A program made the translations under genes and the position numbers. Shown piece after piece: positions 1-8,300 of a DNA stretch of 64,000 nt. Within the stretch, counting starts at the first letter, position 1; every line of letters begins with the position of its first letter. The stretch covers positions 1-64,000 of the forward strand of contig PVUG01000006.1 of the NCBI GenBank assembly GCA_003001975.1, given 5' to 3'. The DNA is from Martelella mediterranea. Lineage in GTDB: Bacteria; Pseudomonadota; Alphaproteobacteria; Rhizobiales; Rhizobiaceae. A model generated the notes under the pieces. The model was not told the origin of the DNA. It saw nothing but the letters and a program-made list of their open reading frames with translations, and did no database searches.

Positions 1-74
1 ACACGGCCGTGAAATGCCCCAGCGCTGATGGTACTTTGTCTTAAGGCACGGGAGAGTAAGTCGCTGCCAGGTCT
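1..74 (+). rRNA. rrf: 5S ribosomal RNA, 3' part (cut by window start)
   Basis: The first ~74 bases match the 3' two thirds of an alphaproteobacterial 5S rRNA. The conserved ACACGGCCGTGAAATGCCCC segment, the GATGGTACTT loop-E region, GGGAGAGTA and the closing CTGCCAGGTCT are all recognisable. The 5' part lies outside the window. It is followed by tRNA-fMet, which is the usual last gene of rrn operons in Hyphomicrobiales, so 16S and 23S genes are expected just upstream. Confidence 0.85.
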
Positions 75-216
75 GCCAAATGCAGCATCGTTTATGTGTT
101 CACGCCAATGTGGCCTTCGGCCACGCTGCAAACAGCGCGCCAAACTGTCGGCGACGCGCGCTCGCGCTGAGCAAAGAATATCTTCTCAAAACAATCAAAC
201 GGCGACTGCCGATACC

Positions 217-242
217 AAGCCGCCGTAAAAGGCGGCTTTTTT
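217..242 (+). terminator. Terminator-like hairpin between 5S rRNA and tRNA-fMet
   Basis: AAGCCGCC pairs with GGCGGCTT around a GTAAAA loop and is followed by a run of T. It has the form of a Rho-independent terminator. It lies between two genes normally co-transcribed in an rrn operon, only 18 bases before the tRNA, so it may act as an attenuator or RNA-processing signal. Confidence 0.7.
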
Positions 243-260
243 GTTGCCTCAAAAATATAA

Positions 261-315
<55 letters not shown>

Positions 316-337
<22 letters not shown>

Positions 338-639
338 AAATTACTTATCCGATATACAAAAGCCCCGCTCGGTGAAAACCAGCGGGGCTTTTGGCGTTCG
401 GGCATCCGTACACCACTAGCGAGATGCAGTAGTCCCGCAATCGCGCCATAAGGGTCGATATCGAGACCGGCGCCGTCTGCCGATGGTGTCAGAACAATCT
501 TCTCGATCAGATCCCGCAGCGCTTCCCTCGAGCCCAGCATCTGATCGGCCCGGTTCAGGTCGGCGATAAGACCTGTAATCTGTGCGCGGTAGCGTGCCAC
601 CATCGACGGGTGGAACAGGACCGGCTCAGGGATCGTAGT
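316..639 (-). pseudogene. Large serine recombinase, C-terminal fragment
   Basis: Residues such as PEPVLFHPSMVARYR and LRDLIEKIVLTP followed by LDIDPYGAIAGLLHLA match the end of large serine recombinases of rhizobia, which carry the LIE+IVLTP and L-I-D-L-H-G-D blocks. The catalytic N-terminal domain and zinc domain are absent. The frame stays open beyond the first ATG (603) up to about 636, where it meets the IS3 remnant. So the upstream part was lost when the IS inserted or recombined. The downstream frame reads through the rrn terminator into the antisense of the tRNA 3' end, so the last ~30 residues are not native. Confidence 0.65.
358..392 (+). terminator. rrn operon terminator
   Basis: A 12-base perfect stem (AAAAGCCCCGCT with AGCGGGGCTTTT) around an 11-base loop lies 20 bases after the tRNA. 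It has A on one side and T on the other, so it can work in both directions. This is probably the end of the rRNA operon. Confidence 0.85.
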
Positions 640-941
640 TTACCAGCATGGACTGGGCTGCCTTTCTAAAGCAGCACAATCTGGTTCATTCAATGAGCCG
701 CCGAGGAAACTGCCACGACAACGCGGTCGTCGAGAGCCTCTTTAATCTTCTCAAGCGAGAACGGATACGACGAAGGGTCTATCGCTCACGCGAAGACGCC
801 AGAAGGGATGTATTCGATTACATCGAGATGTTCTACAACCCTAAACGCAAACATGCCCGCAACGGCATGCTGTCGCCAATCGACTTCGAACGACAGCACA
901 AAATCTAAACCGACGGTGTCTACAAAACGCGGGGCTATTCA
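639..941 (+). mobile_element. IS3-family remnant (transposase OrfB C-terminus and right end)
   Basis: From FTSMDWAAFLKQHNL to the stop at 908, the sequence is the C-terminal rve integrase part of an IS3 OrfB. SMSRRGNCHDNAVVESLF contains the last catalytic Glu, followed by a YNPKRKHARNGMLSP tail. About 30 bases after the stop, ACGCGGGGCTATTCA looks like the right inverted repeat of such an element. The left end, OrfA and the first two catalytic Asp residues are missing, so it cannot move by itself. Confidence 0.8.
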
Positions 942-1120
942 GTCTCACTGGTGAGAAAGCGTGTCGGTTGACCAAGCGCGGAATGGTGAATGATCAGCGG
1001 GGCATTGAGCCCGGATGCATTGGCTATCGGTTCTCCTATATCGGACCATGGGCTCTGGCCGAGCGTTCTTTCGTAGATCAGCGCGACAAGTTGATCGATT
1101 TTCTCGCTTTGTTCTTCCAT
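942..1120 (-). pseudogene. LuxR-type regulator, N-terminal fragment
   Basis: About 60 residues start with MEEQSEKIDQLVALIYE and continue LGQSPWSDIGEPIANASGL. This resembles the sensor start of rhizobial LuxR-family regulators, which open with a short helix, LIYEAAL, a W and a second helix. The frame is cut at the right end of the IS3 remnant, so the helix-turn-helix domain is missing. The family call is tentative because only the weakly conserved N-terminus survives. Confidence 0.4.
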
Positions 1121-1263
1121 TTTGAAACTTGACAGATAGTAAGATGACCGTTTTTCTCAATTTATTGCCATATGGTAGTTTGCAGCGTCTCCGAAAAGGT
1201 TAGCTATGGCTTTCAGTCCGTTTTGGATGACCAACCATCCAAGCGACGAGAAGGAGGAAAATT

Positions 1264-1698
1264 GTGTTCATGTCATATTTTTTCGATGCGGATAGCGGGA
1301 CAGTTGCACCCGTCCGGCTTCGGAAGACGAGGGCATGTGAAGATGCGCGCGAGCTGATAGGATGCGAACAGACCGATCATGTGTTTCTGGGAAGCGAGCA
1401 TGTTGTCATCTTCGACGACAACGGATTGGTTGATGGCCTGTCGAGCGTTATGCAGATCGAAGGTGTGGGAACACCCCTTGCGGCCAGTCTCGTGATCGCC
1501 GGCATCAGGTTCGGCGAACTGACGACTCCTCTGTTCAGCATTGACGAGGTTGCTTCACGCATCGATATCATGCGTCCGTTGCTGGACATGTATCAAAGTG
1601 AACCGGCCTATTCAGCCGTCGGCTTCAATATCCGGGTTGTGAAAGACAAGCCAAGAGTGCTTAATTCAACACCATCGCATTTGAAGCTTGTTGGCTGA
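1264..1698 (+). CDS. Small hypothetical protein, paralogue of the convergent gene at 1661-2128
   Basis: 144 residues, no recognised domain. The GTG start at 1264 is preceded at 1251-1257 by a full AAGGAGG Shine-Dalgarno site with a 6-base spacer, better placed than the ATG at 1270. The core motif order is FDAD near the N-terminus, then LIGCEQTDHVFL, VIFDDNGL and TPLAASLVIAGI. The protein at 1661-2128 shows the same order: ILDP, VLGYAAIDTLRL, IYFHDNGL and DPLVGRLLVVAL. The two are therefore diverged copies of one family, possibly related to DUF3846-like accessory proteins (inferred). The 3' ends overlap tail to tail by 38 bases. There is no signal peptide or membrane segment, so it is probably cytoplasmic. 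Confidence 0.7.
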   Translation: MFMSYFFDADSGTVAPVRLRKTRACEDARELIGCEQTDHVFLGSEHVVIFDDNGLVDGLSSVMQIEGVGTPLAASLVIAGIRFGELTTPLFSIDEVASRIDIMRPLLDMYQSEPAYSAVGFNIRVVKDKPRVLNSTPSHLKLVG

Positions 1699-2128
1699 CA
1701 ATTTTGATCTCGACCTTCTCGATGCGGGTTTGAAATCCCTCGACCGCGCTCACGAATGTTGTCTGGCGCGCGCAGGTGGCGCGCAATGAAGTTATGATCG
1801 GATCCATGACGGGCCTGAACAGAGACATCATTGCGTGAGCCTGTTGTGAACTCATAAACGTCCCTTCGTCGTCATCGGCAAGCGCGACAACAAGAAGCCT
1901 TCCCACCAGCGGATCGGGCTGTCCCGCTATGGTGATGTAGTGGGTCACGCCCTGCTGTAATCCATTGTCGTGGAAATATATCAGGTGCCCGCTGGGAAGG
2001 CGCAGGGTATCGATCGCTGCGTAGCCGAGAACGTCCTTGATAGCCTTCATGTCGATCTGTGGAAGGTCCACTACAAGCAGACGGGCAGCGACCGGGTCCA
2101 GAATGTAAACAATGTTCTCACGTTCCAT
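1661..2128 (-). CDS. Small hypothetical protein, paralogue of the convergent gene at 1264-1698
   Basis: 155 residues, cytoplasmic by composition. The ATG is preceded by GGAGAG with a 7-base gap, a good ribosome binding site. It shares its block pattern with the neighbour at 1264: an opening YILDP-type strand, VLGY-IDTLRLPSG, IYFHDNGLQQG, then PDPLVGRLLVVALADDD. The C-terminal third differs and has a longer helical tail. Function is unknown. Lying among recombinase fragments and resolvases, it is probably accessory (plasmid or integrative element) cargo. Confidence 0.7.
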   Translation of the reverse strand: MERENIVYILDPVAARLLVVDLPQIDMKAIKDVLGYAAIDTLRLPSGHLIYFHDNGLQQGVTHYITIAGQPDPLVGRLLVVALADDDEGTFMSSQQAHAMMSLFRPVMDPIITSLRATCARQTTFVSAVEGFQTRIEKVEIKIVSQQASNAMVLN

Positions 2129-2172
2129 AGCTCAACTCTCCGATGTGTCACCTGTTTGTGATCGCTCATTCC

Positions 2173-2730
2173 TCAAGAGGGTATGATATTGAGGTAACGC
2201 CTGAGGGTTCTTTGTGAAACGCCCAGATCGCCTGCTATCTCCATGGTTGATCTGCCCTGGGCGACGGCGCGACGGGCATCTGCCACATCGCCGGGCGTCA
2301 GGGCGGGGCGTCGTCCGACGTGCTGCCCCCGCGCGCGCGCAGCCGCCATGCCGGCCTTGGTTCTTTCGCTAATAAGCGATCGCTCGAACTCCGCCAGCGC
2401 TCCTATAATATGAAAGACAAGACGGCCTCCGGATGAGCTTGTGTCAATGTGCTCCGTAAGAGACTGGAACTCGGCGCCGCGTTGTCCCAGGTTGTCGACC
2501 AACTCGATGAGTTTCGGCAGTGAGCGGCCCAGTCGATCAAGTCTCCAGACAACGAGCGAACTGCCTGCCGAAACGGCATCGAGTGCTTCTGTAAGCCCGG
2601 GACGATCAAAGCCTTTGCCGGAAACGCCGAAGTCCGTAAAAATATGGGCACAGCCTGCTGCCCGTAGCGCGTCAATCTGGAGGTTCATGTTCTGGTCTTC
2701 GGTAGACACGCGGGCATAGCCAATCTTCAT
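2173..2730 (-). CDS. Small serine recombinase (resolvase/invertase family)
   Basis: 185 residues, the usual length for Tn3-type resolvases and Hin/Gin-type invertases. The N-terminal catalytic domain starts MKIGYARVSTEDQ with the nucleophilic Ser at residue 9. It continues with VVWRLDRLGRS (catalytic Arg cluster), the E-helix FERSLISERTKAGMAAARARG, and a C-terminal helix-turn-helix (TMEIAGDLGVSQRTLRRYL). All key residues are present, so it should be active in site-specific recombination. The start has a GAGGAAAG ribosome site. It lies 72 bases downstream of a second resolvase on the same strand, and the two are clearly related but far from identical. Confidence 0.9.
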   Translation of the reverse strand: MKIGYARVSTEDQNMNLQIDALRAAGCAHIFTDFGVSGKGFDRPGLTEALDAVSAGSSLVVWRLDRLGRSLPKLIELVDNLGQRGAEFQSLTEHIDTSSSGGRLVFHIIGALAEFERSLISERTKAGMAAARARGQHVGRRPALTPGDVADARRAVAQGRSTMEIAGDLGVSQRTLRRYLNIIPS

Positions 2731-2802
2731 TCGCTTTCCTCAAGCTGCCAAAAAGAGCGACCGGGGCCAACGCCTGGTTCGGCGACCGGATCCAGTACTG
2801 CT

Positions 2803-3372
2803 TCAGGCAGCAAACTCATCTGCTTTCTTCAGCCTTCGGCGAAGTGTGCGCGTTGTCGTATTATAGCGCTCGGCGACAACCTTTATCTTTTCACCTCCTT
2901 CACGGATGGCCCTTGCCGCTTCAACAACATCGGCATCCGAAAGTCCGGGAGGTCGGCCAAGCCGCGTCCCGTTTTCCCGCGCAGCAGCCATGCCAGCTCG
3001 GGTTCGCTCGCTGATCAGCGTACGTTCAAACTCCGAAAGTGCGGCGATCATATGAAACAGCAGGCGTCCGCCGGACGAATTTGTATCAATATTCTCAGTG
3101 AGCGAATGAAAGTGAATACCTTTCTTTCCAAGTTCATCCATAAGCTGCACCAGTTGCATCAAAGATCGCCCCAAGCGATCGAGTCGCCATACGACCAATG
3201 TGTCGCCTTTTTGCAACGTTCTGAGCGTTTCCTCCAATCCGGGCCGATCAAATGCACGACCGGAAATGCCTTTGTCGCTGATGATCCTGTCGCATTGAGC
3301 TGATTTCAGGGCCGTTATTTGAAGGTCGAGGCGTTGATCTTCCGTTGAAACGCGGGCGTAACCTATTCGCAT
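2803..3372 (-). CDS. Small serine recombinase (resolvase/invertase family), second copy
   Basis: 189 residues with the complete resolvase plan. MRIGYARVSTEDQ carries the active Ser9, LVVWRLDRLGRSLMQL the Arg residues, LSEFERTLISERTRAGMAAA the long helix, and VAERYNTTTRTLRRRLKKA a C-terminal helix-turn-helix. It is probably a DNA-resolving or inverting enzyme of the plasmid or transposon from which this region derives. The divergent intergenic region upstream (3373-3607) carries repeated AAAGGG palindromes and could hold its res site. The paralogue at 2173 follows in the same direction. Confidence 0.9.
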   Translation of the reverse strand: MRIGYARVSTEDQRLDLQITALKSAQCDRIISDKGISGRAFDRPGLEETLRTLQKGDTLVVWRLDRLGRSLMQLVQLMDELGKKGIHFHSLTENIDTNSSGGRLLFHMIAALSEFERTLISERTRAGMAAARENGTRLGRPPGLSDADVVEAARAIREGGEKIKVVAERYNTTTRTLRRRLKKADEFAA

Positions 3373-3486
3373 TGCTTTGTTTTCCCAAACCTATGCCAGT
3401 TGTTCTTCAATGCCCGTAAAAATGAAGAGCAAGAAAAGCACACTGTTAACGATACCTGTTCATCAGCAGTGTCGAATATTGACAAT

Positions 3487-3607
3487 AAAGGGTCCCTTTT
3501 GTCCGCCCTGCTGCTTGTGGTGTCGTGCCCGGAAATAGCCAAGTTTTTCAACGAATGGCTCAAGAATTAAAGCCCGTGGGTTCCCTTTACCGAAAGGGAC
3601 CCCTTTT
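3487..3607. promoter_or_regulatory. AAAGGG/CCCTTT palindrome cluster between divergent genes
   Basis: AAAGGGTCCCTTT at 3487-3499 is a perfect 13-base palindrome. A second group lies at 3582-3607, where TCCCTTT-ACCG-AAAGGGA forms a stem that overlaps AAAGGGACCCCTTTT. The second group covers the AAGGG ribosome site of the small gene that starts at 3608. The spacing between the two sites is about 95-106 bases. This could be an operator pair, a resolvase recognition site, or an RNA structure that hides the start. I cannot tell which. Confidence 0.55.
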
Positions 3608-3793
3608 ATGCAGAATACGCACGGACAGATACACCAGTTTAAAAGTTGCGACAATTTCTTCCGTCGCAATGAGGAATATGTCCTTGCCGGCAGGTTCGAC
3701 GCGCATGGGCGCCAGACGGTTGCGCGAGGCCATCCTATTGGAGACGGCAGTGTCTTCGCAGCTTCAGGGCTGGCACGGGAGGGCGCGCAATGA
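3608..3793 (+). CDS. Possible small leader gene upstream of the EAL gene
   Basis: 61 codons ending TGA inside an ATGA overlap with the EAL-domain gene. Such coupling suggests the two are translated together. An AAAGGGA ribosome site lies 8 bases before the ATG, inside a palindrome. The product has a basic, polar start (NTHGQIHQFKSCDNFFRRNEE) and no recognised family. It may be real, or it may be only the 5' leader of the EAL gene. Confidence 0.35.
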   Translation: MQNTHGQIHQFKSCDNFFRRNEEYVLAGRFDAHGRQTVARGHPIGDGSVFAASGLAREGAQ

Positions 3794-4905
3794 CCGCTGC
3801 CCGGCCAAGCTACGTCACGATCGATAATCTTGATGACATCGTCCTTGTCTACGGGAGCGGAGCGGGGGAACGGGTGCTTGTCGAGGTTGCCTGCCGTCTT
3901 GATGACGCGTTGGTCGCCGGATCGCAGGGCATCAGCGTTGAGCGTTGGGGTATCGTGTTCAATGATTCAATCCTTGATTTGAACACCGCTTCACAGGTCG
4001 AGAAGGTCGTGCACGGGGCCTCGCTTCTGCCGATTAATATTTTGCAGGGGAAAGTTGTTGCAGCTCTTTCCACGCTTGCGGTGCGTCCCCATGAAGATGT
4101 TCGGTTAAGCACTGCTTCGCCTCAGTCCGGAGCAGATTATCGTGCTGACATGCACGCAGCGGCGACGGCATATGAAGCGCTGTCGGAGGGGTGCGTCGCG
4201 TTCGCGGAGCAGGCGATCAGAAATGCGGCGGGCAACGGCACGCTCTACGATGAGTGCCAGGCCAGGTTTACCTGTGAAACCGGCGAGCGGATTGCGCCAG
4301 CGGCTCATATCTCCGCTCTGGAGCGGATCGGGTTGACCGGTGCGTTCGACAAGTGGGTCGTCGAGGCGACCGTTGACAAGCTGCGAAGCAGGGCAGGCAT
4401 TCGGCTCGGCTGCAATCTGTCGGGTCTCTCCGCTCGCGTGGATAACTGGTGGCTCCATCTGTTTCCGCACCTGCTGAAGAACAGGAGCCTCGCCGAAAGG
4501 CTGGTCCTGGAAATCACCGAAACCGCGCGACCGTACAGCCTGAAGGCCGGGGCGGGATTCGTCGAGATGGTGCATCTTTTCGGCTGCCGGGTTGCGCTTG
4601 ACGATTTTGGAGCCGGTTTCAGTTCAATCGGCTTCGCCCGTGACGCCAAATTCGACATCATCAAAATTGACGGCTCCTATGTCAGGCGTCAGGTCGCTGG
4701 CGAACACACGGGCAGCATGCTCGACCTGCTGGTCAAGCTTGCCCATGCCGTCGGCGCCGACGTTGTTGTCGAAGGTATCGAAACTTCCGATGAGCAGTCC
4801 GCAGCTTTGGAAACCGAGGCACGTTGGCTTCAGGGCTATTACATCGATCGTTCCGTTGCCGCCCTGCCAACAGCAATGCCTGTGACCACGTTTGAGGCGA
4901 GGTAG
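3790..4905 (+). CDS. Degenerate GGDEF plus EAL-domain protein
   Basis: 371 residues. Residues 1-60 look like a worn GGDEF domain: IDNLDDIVLVYGSGAGERVL corresponds to the D-x-F-K...GHxxGD strand, but VERWGIVF stands where GGDEF should be, so cyclase activity is not expected. Residues ~145-360 are an EAL domain of cyclic-di-GMP phosphodiesterases. The signature reads E155-C-Q instead of EAL, but the catalytic Glu remains. So do CNLS (Asn209), EITE (Glu241), DDFGAG (Asp271-272), IKID (Lys292) and EGIET (Glu328). It may therefore still bind or cleave c-di-GMP, or act as a binding-only regulator. No membrane segment is seen. Such solo EAL proteins occur on rhizobial mobile elements. Confidence 0.8.
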   Translation: MTAARPSYVTIDNLDDIVLVYGSGAGERVLVEVACRLDDALVAGSQGISVERWGIVFNDSILDLNTASQVEKVVHGASLLPINILQGKVVAALSTLAVRPHEDVRLSTASPQSGADYRADMHAAATAYEALSEGCVAFAEQAIRNAAGNGTLYDECQARFTCETGERIAPAAHISALERIGLTGAFDKWVVEATVDKLRSRAGIRLGCNLSGLSARVDNWWLHLFPHLLKNRSLAERLVLEITETARPYSLKAGAGFVEMVHLFGCRVALDDFGAGFSSIGFARDAKFDIIKIDGSYVRRQVAGEHTGSMLDLLVKLAHAVGADVVVEGIETSDEQSAALETEARWLQGYYIDRSVAALPTAMPVTTFEAR

Positions 4906-5319
4906 CGCGTATGTTCCTGCTCTCATCCTGTGGCACCTGGGCTGGTCGGGTCATTTTTGTGGCCTCCAGGTTGACAGCCCCGCACAGCCAAAAGGGTCGC
5001 GGGCAATCCGGCGACTTTCGCGTGCTCGAAGAACGTACCCGCCGTTCACTCTGGAAAAACGGGCGGCCGCATTTTCGGGCAATGTCACGACTTGGCAATG
5101 ACGGTGACATTCCTGCGATTTGTTTTTCAAGTAAGTCACTGAAAATAAAAATAAATATCAATATACAGCTATTGGATTGCGCTCACGCGGGCATCCTCGA
5201 TCACACACGACGGCCTGGCTGAAAGCGCACCCGATCTGTCCCACTGAGGCGACGATAGCGGCCTCCCGAATACCAAAGGAAACCATCCAACTGCTTTCGA
5301 CGAAACGAAGGAAATTCCC
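4906..5319. other. 414-base intergenic region upstream of the autotransporter
   Basis: No convincing gene or RNA is seen. An AT-rich stretch at about 5135-5170 (AAAATAAAAATAAATATCAA) stands out against the GC-rich surroundings and could hold the autotransporter promoter. The autotransporter ribosome site GAAGGAAA is at 5307-5314. Confidence 0.4.
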
Positions 5320-5355
5320 ATGTATAGAGTACCAGTTATGTATAGAGTACCAATG
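5320..5355 (+). repeat. 18-base tandem duplication at the autotransporter start
   Basis: ATGTATAGAGTACCAGTT is directly followed by ATGTATAGAGTACCAATG, so the first 15 bases are repeated exactly with an 18-base period. It adds six codons per copy (MYRVPV then MYRVPM) and gives three in-frame ATG codons at 5320, 5338 and 5353. Copy-number change here would stay in frame. Confidence 0.9.
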
Positions 5356-8300
5356 AAACCGAACATCTTCCGTCATGGTGACAAAAACAATGGCGGTTGC
5401 TTCAAAAGCCGTCTGCATGTCGGGGTGTCGATCCTGGCAATCTCGTTGTCGTTTGGCATATCTGCCAACGCGCAATCCGTCGAATGGGCCGGCACTGGCA
5501 GCAGTACCGAGTGGGATAACGCAGACAACTGGAACGGGGGCGAACCGACCAAGGAGAGCGACGTTGTCGTTGACTTTGATCCCTCCGCGGGCAATGGCCC
5601 GATCGTTTCCACGCCGGGACAGTTCGCCGGTTCGTTGACAATCGGTACCGCTCTTGGCGGAAATGTGAATATCAATGGAGAAGGCGTGCTTACCACCGGT
5701 CCGCTGGTCGTGGGTGAGAATGCAAGCGGCGGTCTGTTCGTCAATGCGGGTGGCTTGCTGCTCAGTTCCGGGGCGGCGGATTTCGGGCAGACCAACGGTC
5801 GCGCCGGCACAGGCAACATCAATGGCGGGACTTGGAATCACAACGGTGCGCTTAACGTTGGCGCTGGCGGAACGGGGACGGTCAATGTCACCAATGGCGG
5901 TCAGGTTTCGACAACCGGCGCCATTACGCTCGGGAGCGTCTCCGGCGCGAGCGGCACTCTGAACGTCAGCGGGCGACAGGGTACGGTGAGCGCCTTTTCC
6001 CAGTGGTCTCACGTTGGCGACGTTCTGGTCGGCGGGGCTGGAAACGGTGCTGTCAACGTTTTCGATGGAGGCATTTTCAACGTCACGGAGGGTACGTTCA
6101 CCATTAGTGAAAACGGCGAGGTTTATATCGGCAGCGACAACCTTTCCGGAAACGCCCCGGGTGTTGGCGGCTCCATGAGCCTCGACGGTCTTCAGCTTGA
6201 CGGCAACCTCAATATCAATCAGCAAACCGGCGGCGTCACAGTGACTGGCGATCTGACCGGCGACGGCGAAATTTTCGTCAAACGCGGCGAACTGTTTCTT
6301 GAAGGTGACGGCGGCAGCTATTCCGGTGTGATCAATCTGGCATCGAACGCGACGACGGCTGCGGGCTCGGATGCTCCTCACGCAACGCTGCATGTGAGCG
6401 GCAATGTCGGAACCGGCGCGACGATCAACGGCAACCTCGACGGAAATGGAAACTATAATCCAAGCGATTCCGTGAAATCGGCCATGGCGCTCGAAGGTGC
6501 CGACGGCACCTATACCGTTGGCGCGCAGATCAACGGTTATTTCAGTAATTTCCAGAAGACTGGCGACTCTACGGCGATTCTGGATGGCGATAACTCATTC
6601 CTCCTGTCGAACATCAGCGGCAATGCTGCCGGGGCTATCGGCATCGCAGGCGGTACATTGCAGATCTCCTCCGATGGAAATCTCGGTAACGCGGCCAACA
6701 ATATTGAGCTGAGCGGCGGAACGCTGGCGACCAGCGCCAGTATGGCGACAAACCGGGACATTACCCTGGCGAGCTCCGACGGCGGTTTCAATGTCGCGAA
6801 CGATACCACTCTCGACATCAATGGAGCCATCGCCGGGTCGGGCGCTCTCAACCTTGCTGGCGGAGGTAGTCTGGACATCCGGGATGCCAACGCGGGCTAT
6901 AGTGGCGGGGTCAACGTTGCGGCCGGCACTCTGATCGGCAACGCCGGCACCATCCTTGGAGCCGTCGAAAACGCCGGGACCGTTATCTTCGATCAGGACG
7001 TTGCGCAGAGCTGGAACGGCACCACATCGGGAAGCGGCGATTTCGTCAAGGAGGGCGAAAGCACGCTCGACCTGACCGGAAGCCACGCCACGGACTGGAC
7101 CATCAACGAAGGAACGCTTGCCGCAAAGGCGGGCATGTTCACGGGTGACGTCGAAATCGCCGACGCGGCAACCTTCCGCTTCGACACGCAGTCCGATACC
7201 GAATTTGACGGCGGCATCACCGGCAGCGGTACATTCAACAAGACGCTCGGCGGAACCCTGACGCTTGCCGGCGATAATACCGCCTTTGCCGGCGATACGG
7301 TGATCAGCGAAGGGATCGTGCTGGTGGATGGCAGCCATGGCGGCAATGTCGAGGTCGATAGCCTCGGCGGCTTGGGCGGCGGCGGCTCCGTCAGCGGAAA
7401 TGTTGTCGTTGCCGACAATGGCGACCTGTTCGGACAACAGGGAGAAACGCTGTCGATTGGCGGCGATGTCGAATTGTCGAGCGCGGCCAATGTTTCCGTC
7501 ACGCTGGGCGCGCCGGAAGCAGGCTACAATCCGGCTCTTTTCGACGTGGCCGGTGATATGACTCTGGATGGCACCATCGATGTGACCGATGCCGGCGATA
7601 CCCGCGGCAACTTCCGGGCCGGTGTATACCGGATCTTCGATTATGGCGGGTCTCTCGTGAATAACGGTCTCGAAATCGGCGGCGTTCCAACCGGCTCCGA
7701 TGCTGCCGATCTGGATGTCCAGACGGCAATTGAGGGGCAGGTCAACCTCGTCAATACCGGCGGCCAGGACATGCATTTCTGGGACGGCGGCCTCGATACC
7801 AGCAAGAATGACGGAGTCGTGCAGGGCGGAGACGGCATCTGGCGTAATGGTGATGCCAACTGGACCAATATCAATGGTTCGGCCAACGCCGGTTGGAACA
7901 GCGGAATCGCGATCTTTCAAGGAGCGGCCGGCACCGTCACCATCGACGACAGCGCGACATCGGGCGGCGCCGTTTCCACCGCTGGCCTTCAGTTCATCAC
8001 CGATGGATACGTCGTCAATGGCGACGGCCTCACACTTGTCGGCGCTGAAGGCATTGCCGATATCGGCACGGATGCCGGGGTCACTGCCACGCTCGCTACC
8101 TCTCTTCAGGGGACTGCCCGGATCGACAAATGGGGTGCCGGAACGCTTGTGCTCGAGAGCGACAGCCTCGGCTATGGCGGTTCGACGCTGGTGTCCGAAG
8201 GGACGCTGCTGGTAAATGGCGGCCTGGGCGGCGATGTCGACGTTGACGGGTCGCTTGGCGGCACCGGCACGATCGGCGGCAATGTTGCGATTGCCGATGG

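Noticed and set aside
28-228. Plus-strand frames in the first 283 bases
   Set aside because: They overlap 5S rRNA and the spacer hairpin. No ribosome site and no family match.
5158-6393. 411-codon minus-strand frame upstream of and within the autotransporter
   Set aside because: It overlaps the signal peptide and passenger start. Composition is that of an antisense frame.
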